Both the position numbers and the translations under genes were made by a program. A stretch of DNA of 10,824 nt, from assembly GCA_007571115.1 (NCBI GenBank), contig RKSA01000241.1, forward strand, positions 1 through 10,824, read 5' to 3'. The notes below the pieces were generated by a model. It made no database searches and was not told the DNA's origin. It worked only from the letters and a program-made list of their open reading frames with translations. Every line of letters starts with the position of its first letter. Position 1 is the first letter of the stretch. This document shows positions 1 to 4,841 of the stretch, in pieces. Source of the DNA: Gammaproteobacteria bacterium. GTDB lineage: Bacteria > Pseudomonadota > Gammaproteobacteria > Pseudomonadales > Pseudohongiellaceae.

Positions 1-38
1 CAGCAGCAACGCGCAGCAGATCGATCGCGGATACATCA

Positions 39-377
39 TCATGGTTCGCCTCTTGGCAGCTCGTGAAACCAGAACTCGACTTCGGTGGTGTCCTCGGGAA
101 ATTCCGCCGCGTGTTCCTTTCCGGCGGGAACATGATACCAGTCCCCCGGCCCGATGCGTTCGGTATTGCCGTCAACCGTCAGCAGAATCGCGCCGCGGGT
201 GACGACGCCGACATTGTCGGTTTCGTGGCTGTGGGGCGGCAGTGTCGTTCCCGCTGGGTACGTGGCAAACACGACCTCGCAGCCTTCGGCATCGAGTTTC
301 CAGGCCCCTTCGTGACCTGCCAGTGGTGGCAACCGAACGATCGGCGCCGGGAATTCGCTGTTTTTCGCCATCGCCAT
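39..377 (-). CDS. Small single-domain cupin protein (cupin_2-like)
   Basis: A 112-residue protein made of one beta-barrel cupin domain. Cupin motif 1 is visible as H49-S50-H51 followed by G62, and motif 2 as G78-D79, P84, G86 and H89, so H49, H51 and H89 can supply three metal-binding histidines. The usual glutamate of motif 1 seems to be replaced by D54 or N55. There is no signal peptide, so it is probably cytoplasmic. Two ATGs six bases apart (377 and 371) could start it; only the first has even a weak purine-rich stretch upstream, so I chose 377. It is divergent from the amino-acid oxidase operon, with 75 bases between start codons. Small cupins of this kind may be metal enzymes or ligand sensors; the substrate cannot be read from sequence and no role in the neighbouring pathway is shown. 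The long plus-strand frame across it is a shadow. Confidence 0.85.
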   Translation of the reverse strand: MAMAKNSEFPAPIVRLPPLAGHEGAWKLDAEGCEVVFATYPAGTTLPPHSHETDNVGVVTRGAILLTVDGNTERIGPGDWYHVPAGKEHAAEFPEDTTEVEFWFHELPRGEP

Positions 378-381
378 GCTC

Positions 382-390
382 TGCTAGAAT
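382..390 (+). promoter_or_regulatory. Candidate extended -10 promoter for the amino-acid oxidase operon
   Basis: The sequence TGCTAGAAT fits an extended -10 element (TG, one base, then TAGAAT with five of six consensus matches). It would start transcription near 397, leaving a leader of about 56 bases before the ATG at 453. No good -35 is seen 16-18 bases upstream, which is acceptable for an extended -10. It lies directly upstream of the cupin start codon on the other strand. Confidence 0.4.
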
Positions 391-397
391 CACGCGC

Positions 398-441
398 TTG
401 CGGCGGATTATCGCATGACTTGATCCGCAATCCGTTTTGCG
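398..441. repeat. Alternating TTGCG/CGCAA motifs in the divergent intergenic region
   Basis: TTGCGG at 398-403 is an inverted copy of CCGCAA at 425-430 (21 bases between), and CGCAA at 426-430 is inverted again as TTGCG at 437-441 (6 bases between). The three copies lie around both candidate promoters and could be operator half-sites, but short GC-rich motifs recur by chance in such DNA. Confidence 0.25.
407..412 (-). promoter_or_regulatory. Candidate -10 box for the cupin gene
   Basis: On the minus strand this reads GATAAT, five of six matches to the -10 consensus, placing a transcription start near 400 and a leader of about 23 bases before the cupin ATG at 377. The -35 region is poor (nothing near TTGACA at 16-18 bases), so this is a weak prediction. 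Confidence 0.3.
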
Positions 442-452
442 ACTTGCAGCCC

Positions 453-2036
453 ATGAAAGCCGAGCCAGCCAGACCAGTCAGCAGACGCGAATTTCTCCAC
501 CTGCTCGCCGCAACCGGAGGCGCCGGCGCCGTGGTCAAGGCGAGCGCCGCGCTGGGATTGCTGCCGGCAAGCGCCGAGGCTTCGACATTGCAACTCGCGC
601 CGGGCAATGGCCGCAGCGCGCTGATTCTCGGCGGCGGCCTTTCGGGGCTGACGGTCGCCCACGAACTCGCCAAGACCGGCTGGGATTGCACGATCCTCGA
701 AGCCTCGCAGCGCTGCGGCGGGCGCATTTTCACCGTGCGCCACGGCACGCTGATCGACGAGCTCGGCAATCGTCAGGTCTGCGACTTCGACGACGCGCCG
801 CACCTGTATTTCAACGCCGGCGCAGCGCGCATCCCCAGCACCCACCGAACCTTGCTCAACTATTGCAAGGAGCTCGAAGTCGAACTCGAGATCTTCGTCA
901 ACGAAAACAAGAGCTGCTGGGTGCAGGACGACGCCATGCTCGGCGGCAGGCCGGTGCGCAATGCCGAGTACACGACCCACATGCGCGGCTTCCTCGCCGA
1001 GCTGATGGCCAAGGCCATGACCGAAACCGACATGGACGAGCCATTCACCGACAGCGAGGCCGAGACCTTGCTCGGCATGATCCGCTCTTTCGGCAACCTT
1101 GACGAGGAGCATGTCTATCGCGGCAGTTTCAGGGCCGGCCATGCCTCCGGCGGCTATCTCGACGATGGCGTGCAGAAGGACATCATCGCCCTGCGCGACC
1201 TGCTCAAGACGCGCCTCGGCATGGGCCTGCTGCGCGCCAGCGAGGGCGAGACCGGGCCGATCCTGTTGCAGGCCCGGGGAGGCATGGACCGCATCGTCGA
1301 TGGATTCCTGCGCCAGATTGGCGACCGGGTGCGATACCGCGCCATGGTCGCTTCGATCGATGTGCGCGACGATGGCGTCGAAGTCGCCTGCGATCACGAT
1401 GGCTCGCGCCGCCAGTTCCGCGCCGACTATTGCTTCAATTGCATTCCCACGCATCTGGTCACAGGCCTCGATCACAACTTCCCCGCGGATTACGTCGAAG
1501 CCCTGGGCTACGTGCGGCGCGGCGCGGCCTACAAGGCAGCCTTCCAGGCCCGGGAGCGGTTCTGGGAACAGCAGGACATCTATGGCGGAATCACCTGGAT
1601 GACCAATCCGAGCCGGCAGATCTGGTATCCCATCGCTGGCATCCACCAGCGCAAGGGGGTGATCCTGGGCGCCTACGACTACATCAACGGCATGCATCAC
1701 ACCTCGATGACCCAGCAGCAGCGAGTCGAAGCGCATCTGGCCGATGGCGAGAAAGTCCATCCGGGCTATCGCGAACTCGTCGAGCGGCCCGTGACCGTCG
1801 CCTGGCATCGCATGAACCACATGCTCGGCTGTTCCGCCCGCTGGCCTCGCGATTCCGGCGGCTGGTCGCAGGCCGAACAGGCCAGGTACCGCCTGCTGCA
1901 AGCGCCGCTGAATGGTCGTCATTACATGATCGGTGACCAGATCAGCATGCATTCGGCATGGATGGAAAGCGCCTTGCTGTCGGCGCATTGGGCGCTGAAC
2001 GACCTCGACTTGCGCCTGCGCAATTCGCCAGCCTGA
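453..2036 (+). CDS. Tat-exported flavin amine oxidoreductase, L-amino-acid oxidase/dehydrogenase-like
   Basis: A 527-residue FAD enzyme of the monoamine oxidase/L-amino-acid oxidase superfamily, predicted to oxidise an L-amino acid or amine to an imine in the periplasm. The N-terminus is a classic twin-arginine signal: R11-R12 in SRREFLHLL, a hydrophobic stretch, and an AEA site around 41-43. The FAD-binding Rossmann motif LILGGGLSGL is at 57-66, followed by an acidic residue and GGR at 89-91. The segment GAARIPSTH has R126, aligning with the carboxylate-binding arginine of L-amino-acid oxidases. K361 and W371 (YKAAFQARERFW) match the flavin-near lysine region, and the C-terminus has the usual GD...S...W..SAL segment. 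There is no covalent-flavin cysteine as in MAO-A/B. Start ATG 453 is chosen because it places the Tat signal at the terminus, although the Shine-Dalgarno is weak; in-frame sequence upstream to 63 is antisense to the cupin gene. It is the first gene of a four-gene cluster. The exact substrate is unknown. Confidence 0.88.
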   Translation: MKAEPARPVSRREFLHLLAATGGAGAVVKASAALGLLPASAEASTLQLAPGNGRSALILGGGLSGLTVAHELAKTGWDCTILEASQRCGGRIFTVRHGTLIDELGNRQVCDFDDAPHLYFNAGAARIPSTHRTLLNYCKELEVELEIFVNENKSCWVQDDAMLGGRPVRNAEYTTHMRGFLAELMAKAMTETDMDEPFTDSEAETLLGMIRSFGNLDEEHVYRGSFRAGHASGGYLDDGVQKDIIALRDLLKTRLGMGLLRASEGETGPILLQARGGMDRIVDGFLRQIGDRVRYRAMVASIDVRDDGVEVACDHDGSRRQFRADYCFNCIPTHLVTGLDHNFPADYVEALGYVRRGAAYKAAFQARERFWEQQDIYGGITWMTNPSRQIWYPIAGIHQRKGVILGAYDYINGMHHTSMTQQQRVEAHLADGEKVHPGYRELVERPVTVAWHRMNHMLGCSARWPRDSGGWSQAEQARYRLLQAPLNGRHYMIGDQISMHSAWMESALLSAHWALNDLDLRLRNSPA

Positions 2037-2050
2037 GCAGGCGCGAGCCC

Positions 2051-2055
2051 AGGAG
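2051..2055 (+). promoter_or_regulatory. Shine-Dalgarno of the cytochrome gene
   Basis: AGGAG lies nine bases before the ATG at 2065 and supports that start over the out-of-frame ATG at 2060. Confidence 0.7.
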
Positions 2056-2064
2056 CACAATGCA

Positions 2065-2712
2065 ATGCCGATAACTTGCCCGTTTCGCCGCCTGTTCCGC
2101 ATCTGCCTGCTTGCTGCGGCGGCAAGCCTGGCGGGCTCGGCCATGGCTGCCCCAGGAGAGCGCCTCGACGATCGCTACTGCACGACCTGCCACGGCGCCG
2201 ACGGGCGCGGAAATGAAGCCGTGCAAGCGCCAAAGCTGGCCGGCATGGCGTCCTGGTATCTGCGCCTGCAGCTTGAGAACTATCGTGCCGGAATCCGCGG
2301 CGCCCACCCTGGGGACATCGAGGGCCTGGCAATGCAGCCCATGGCCGCCGGGCTGACAGACGAGTCGATAGAGGATATTCTCGACTGGATCGGCGGCTGG
2401 AAGGTCATTCCCGCGACGCCGACGATCAGCGGCGATGTGGCGGCAGGCGCAGCGCTGTATCGCACTTGCGCGACCTGCCACGGCGCTGCTGCCGAAGGCA
2501 GCGAGGCGCTGGGAGCTCCGGCGCTGGCCGGCCAGAACGACTGGTACATGGTGACCCAGCTCGAGAACTTCCTGGCAGGAGCCCGGGGAGCGCACCCCGA
2601 AGACATCCGCGGCGCCCAGATGCGCACCATGACTGCGGTCCTCGGTGGGGAGCAGGACATCCGCGACGTCGTCGCCTACATCAACAGCCTGACCGCCAGA
2701 ATGGTCGAGTAG
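2065..2712 (+). CDS. Diheme cytochrome c, c4-like
   Basis: A 215-residue periplasmic electron carrier with two class I c-type heme domains. A Sec signal peptide (FRRLFR, then a hydrophobic core to about residue 29, AMA at 26-28) precedes heme site one, CTTCH at 39-43, and heme site two, CATCH at 135-139. The halves are clearly duplicated: QLENYRAGIRGAHPGDI in the first matches QLENFLAGARGAHPEDI in the second. Axial methionines are probably M93 and M189 (alternatives M90 and M186) in the matching MQPMAAGL and MRTMTAVL segments. Length and layout fit the cytochrome c4 family, which passes electrons towards cb-type oxidases. It starts 28 bases after the flavoenzyme gene, suggesting it is that enzyme's electron acceptor; that link is inference. 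No frameshift or missing ligand is seen. Confidence 0.93.
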   Translation: MPITCPFRRLFRICLLAAAASLAGSAMAAPGERLDDRYCTTCHGADGRGNEAVQAPKLAGMASWYLRLQLENYRAGIRGAHPGDIEGLAMQPMAAGLTDESIEDILDWIGGWKVIPATPTISGDVAAGAALYRTCATCHGAAAEGSEALGAPALAGQNDWYMVTQLENFLAGARGAHPEDIRGAQMRTMTAVLGGEQDIRDVVAYINSLTARMVE

Positions 2713-2734
2713 CGACCGTCCCGGCGCATCCAAG

Positions 2735-2740
2735 AGGAGG
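2735..2740 (+). promoter_or_regulatory. Shine-Dalgarno fixing the GTG start of the transporter gene
   Basis: A perfect AGGAGG sits seven bases before GTG 2748. It decides this start over the longer in-frame reading that would run back into the cytochrome gene. Confidence 0.8.
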
Positions 2741-2747
2741 ATTTTCC

Positions 2748-4124
2748 GTGCCACCGATAGCCATTTTCAATTTGCTCGCATTCGTCGCCCTGTTCGGCCT
2801 GCTGTTCCAGTTGCGCCGCCGGGGGATGAGCCTGTCGCGCCGCGTGCTCGCCGGGCTGTTGCTCGGCATCGCCTACGGCTGCTATCTGCAACTCGCCTTT
2901 GGCGCGGGCAGCGAAGCCGTCGACGCAACCCTCGAATGGACCAATGCCGCGGCCAATGGCTATGTCAACCTGCTGCGCCTCATCATCATGCCGCTGGTGC
3001 TCGTGATGATGATCGCCGCAGTGCTGAAAGTGCGCGAAATCCGCTCGCTCGGCCAGATCGGCGGTTCCATCGTCGGTCTGCTCATCGGCACGACGGTGAT
3101 CGCTGCGCTGATCGGCATCGCCATGGCTTCGCTGTTCGGCCTCAATGCCGGCGAACTTGCCTTGGGGCCGATGGAAATGGCGAGGGCAGAAGTGCTCGAA
3201 TCGCGCCAGGGCAGCGTTGCCGAGCTGAGCTTTCCACAATTGCTGGTCAGCTTCGTTTCGAGCAACATCTTTCTCGACCTGACCGGCGCCCGGGACACCT
3301 CGATCATCGCCGTGGTAATTTTCGGCCTGCTGCTCGGCATCGCCGCCTTGCTCGTCTGCGAGGAGGACGAGGCGCAGGGGCCGCGCATCCGCGGCTTTCT
3401 CGATTCCGCCCAGGCAGTCATCATGAAGCTCGTGCATATCGTCATGGCGCTGACCCCCTATGGCGTGCTGGCATTGATGACCCGGGTGGTCGCCACTTCC
3501 GACGGCGCCGCCATCGTCACCCTGATCGCCTTCGTCGTCGCGTCGTACCTTGCCATCGCGCTCATGTTCGGCGTCCACGCCGTGATAATCGCCCTCGCCG
3601 GCACCAATTCTCGCGACTATTTCCGCAAGGTCTGGCCGGTGTTGACTTTCGCCTTCGTCACGCGCAGCTCCGCAGCGACGATTCCCTTGACGATTCGCGC
3701 CCAGATCGAGGAATTGCGGGTGCCGCCGCCGATCGCCAACATCGCCGCCTCCTTCGGCGCCACCATCGGCCAGAACGGCTGTGCGGGGATCTACCCGGCG
3801 ATGCTCGCGGTGATGGTGGCGCCGACCATGGGAGTCGAGATCGACCTCGGCTTCATCGTCAGCCTGGTCGTGATCGTCGCCATCGGCTCGTTCGGCATCG
3901 CCGGGGTCGGCGGCGGCGCGACCAATGCCGCGCTCGTGGTGCTGCCCGCCATGGGCTTTCCGGTCACCGTCGCGGCCCTGCTGATTTCCATCGAACCGCT
4001 GATCGACATGGCGCGCACTGCGCTGAACGTCAACGGCGCGATCACCAGCGGCATGATCACCTCGCGCTTCCTCGGCCAACGGGCCGAGGCCGGCGAGGCG
4101 CCGCAATCTCTCGCAAACAACTGA
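2748..4124 (+). CDS. tcyP: L-cystine-type sodium/dicarboxylate family symporter (TcyP/YdjN-like)
   Basis: A 458-residue inner-membrane secondary transporter of the dicarboxylate/amino acid:cation symporter family. Compared from memory, it tracks the E. coli L-cystine carrier TcyP (YdjN) almost end to end: the same N-terminal helix, NGYVNLL near 70, a LTPYGVLALMT segment, YFRKVWPVLTFAF, the re-entrant RSSAATIPL (serines 307-308), QNGCAGIYPAMLAVMVAP (Q342 onward), AGVGGGATNAALVVLPAMG and ISIEPLIDMARTALNV near the end. These include the helical hairpins and binding-site segments of the family. Known members import L-cystine and related sulfur amino acids; whether this one prefers cystine is inferred from similarity. 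It begins at GTG with a perfect Shine-Dalgarno, 35 bases after the cytochrome gene. Its place between an amino-acid oxidase, a cytochrome and a RidA suggests it handles the pathway's substrate or product. Confidence 0.9.
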   Translation: MPPIAIFNLLAFVALFGLLFQLRRRGMSLSRRVLAGLLLGIAYGCYLQLAFGAGSEAVDATLEWTNAAANGYVNLLRLIIMPLVLVMMIAAVLKVREIRSLGQIGGSIVGLLIGTTVIAALIGIAMASLFGLNAGELALGPMEMARAEVLESRQGSVAELSFPQLLVSFVSSNIFLDLTGARDTSIIAVVIFGLLLGIAALLVCEEDEAQGPRIRGFLDSAQAVIMKLVHIVMALTPYGVLALMTRVVATSDGAAIVTLIAFVVASYLAIALMFGVHAVIIALAGTNSRDYFRKVWPVLTFAFVTRSSAATIPLTIRAQIEELRVPPPIANIAASFGATIGQNGCAGIYPAMLAVMVAPTMGVEIDLGFIVSLVVIVAIGSFGIAGVGGGATNAALVVLPAMGFPVTVAALLISIEPLIDMARTALNVNGAITSGMITSRFLGQRAEAGEAPQSLANN

Positions 4125-4126
4125 GG
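4123..4126 (+). promoter_or_regulatory. Shine-Dalgarno deciding the RidA start
   Basis: GAGG overlaps the transporter stop codon and sits eight bases before ATG 4135. The TTG at 4129 lies only two bases from it and is unlikely to be used. Confidence 0.6.
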
Positions 4127-4134
4127 ACTTGACC

Positions 4135-4599
4135 ATGCAATTGCTGAAAACGCTTTCTGCCATACTCGCCCTGACCCTTGCGCCGCTGGCCAGCGCCCAG
4201 GAAATCACCCGCCATGACGAAGGCCGCCTGTTCTATACCGCGATTTCGATCCCCCCCGGCGCCGAAACGCTCTATCTGAGCGGTGCCGGGGCGCGGCCCA
4301 TGGAGGATGGCACCTGGGGCGACATGCGCCAGCAGGCCGTCGACACCTTCAGCCGCTTCCAGGAAACCCTCGAAGAGCTCGGCTGGTCAATGAGCGATGT
4401 CGTGCAAGTGCGCGTTTTCGCCCTCGCCGACGACGAAGGCAATCTTGATTTCGCCGGCTTCAATGCCGGCTACTCGGAATTCTTCGGCACCGAGGAAAAC
4501 CCCAACAAGCCCGTGCGCTCGTTCCTCCAGGTCGCCGACCTGGTCGTTCCGGGCTGGCTCGTCGAAATCGAGATCCGCGCCGCGCGCATGCCCGAGTGA
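4135..4599 (+). CDS. RidA/YjgF/Rid-family protein with a Sec signal peptide
   Basis: A 154-residue protein: a Sec signal peptide (lysine at 5, hydrophobic core to about 19, ASA at 19-21 before Q22) joined to a complete Rid domain. RidA enzymes hydrolyse reactive enamine/imine products of amino-acid metabolism. The catalytic arginine is R128 in PVRSF, aligning with E. coli RidA R105; N110 in GFNAGYSEFF aligns with N88; E144 in VEIE aligns with E120, with a one-residue insertion between. The position equivalent to C107 is F130. These retained residues suggest real imine deaminase activity. It is the last gene of the cluster, ten bases after the transporter, and its predicted export puts it in the same compartment as the Tat-exported oxidoreductase, whose imine product it would scavenge. 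Most RidA proteins are cytoplasmic, so the signal peptide is notable. A seven-cytosine run at 4251-4257 is intact and in frame. Confidence 0.9.
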   Translation: MQLLKTLSAILALTLAPLASAQEITRHDEGRLFYTAISIPPGAETLYLSGAGARPMEDGTWGDMRQQAVDTFSRFQETLEELGWSMSDVVQVRVFALADDEGNLDFAGFNAGYSEFFGTEENPNKPVRSFLQVADLVVPGWLVEIEIRAARMPE

Positions 4600-4602
4600 T
4601 CC

Positions 4603-4643
4603 CCAGCGGCTAGCCGGCATCACGGCCTCAAGCCAGCCGCTGG
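4603..4643 (+). terminator. Possible hairpin after the RidA-like gene
   Basis: CCAGCGGCT (4603-4611) pairs perfectly with AGCCGCTGG (4635-4643) over nine bases. The 23-base loop can hold a small inner stem (GCCG 4613-4616 with CGGC 4623-4626). It begins three bases after the RidA stop, where a terminator would be expected, but no T-run follows, so it is not a standard intrinsic terminator; it could help Rho-dependent ending or protect the 3' end. Confidence 0.35.
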
Positions 4644-4829
4644 TGCAGTGTCGGCTCAACGCGGCGGCACGAGGCGCAGATCGAGCTCCTGCACCGGTCG
4701 CGGCACCGGCAGACAGCCCCTGCAAGACGAATTTCGCGCAAAATGCGGCAAGTCCGTGATGGATGGGCTAGCATACTGTTCGACGGATGCTTGGCGCCTC
4801 AATCAGGGTGTCATGCCAGGCCCGGTAGC

Positions 4830-4834
4830 GGAGG
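4830..4834 (+). promoter_or_regulatory. Shine-Dalgarno of the methyltransferase gene
   Basis: GGAGG is seven bases before ATG 4842. It supports that start over the in-frame ATG at 4743, whose extra 33 residues look non-coding. Confidence 0.75.
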
Positions 4835-4841
4835 TTTGCGG

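Larger units (their letters stand above)
4600..4841. other. Intergenic gap between the oxidase operon and the restriction-modification genes
   Basis: 242 bases with no convincing coding frame, tRNA, insertion-sequence end or long direct repeat. It holds the inverted repeat at 4603-4643 and a short direct repeat GCACCGG (4691 and 4703). TAGCAT at 4769-4774 is the best -10-like hexamer before the methyltransferase, but no matching -35 is seen, so no promoter is called. Base composition begins to fall here relative to the operon upstream. Confidence 0.5.

Noticed and set aside
63..452. In-frame upstream extension of the flavoenzyme gene
   Set aside because: It runs antisense to the recognisable cupin gene and would bury the Tat signal peptide inside the protein.
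408..2144. Long minus-strand open frame of 578 codons across the flavoenzyme gene
   Set aside because: A high-GC shadow: low-complexity content, no known motifs, and the opposite strand encodes a full enzyme.
2466..2747. Upstream extension of the transporter frame into the cytochrome gene
   Set aside because: A perfect Shine-Dalgarno before GTG 2748 and the match to TcyP from its first residues fix the start there.
2676..4208. Long minus-strand open frame of 510 codons across the transporter gene
   Set aside because: Its translation is rich in Asp, Gly, His and Gln, as expected from reading a membrane-protein gene backwards; no domain is visible.
4251..4257. Run of seven cytosines in the RidA gene as a phase-variation tract
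   Set aside because: Short, within normal Ile-Pro-Pro-Gly coding, and the gene is intact; chance is the simpler explanation.
4743..4841. Earlier in-frame ATG for the methyltransferase
   Set aside because: No Shine-Dalgarno, and the added 33 residues look like non-coding translation; ATG 4842 has GGAGG at good spacing.
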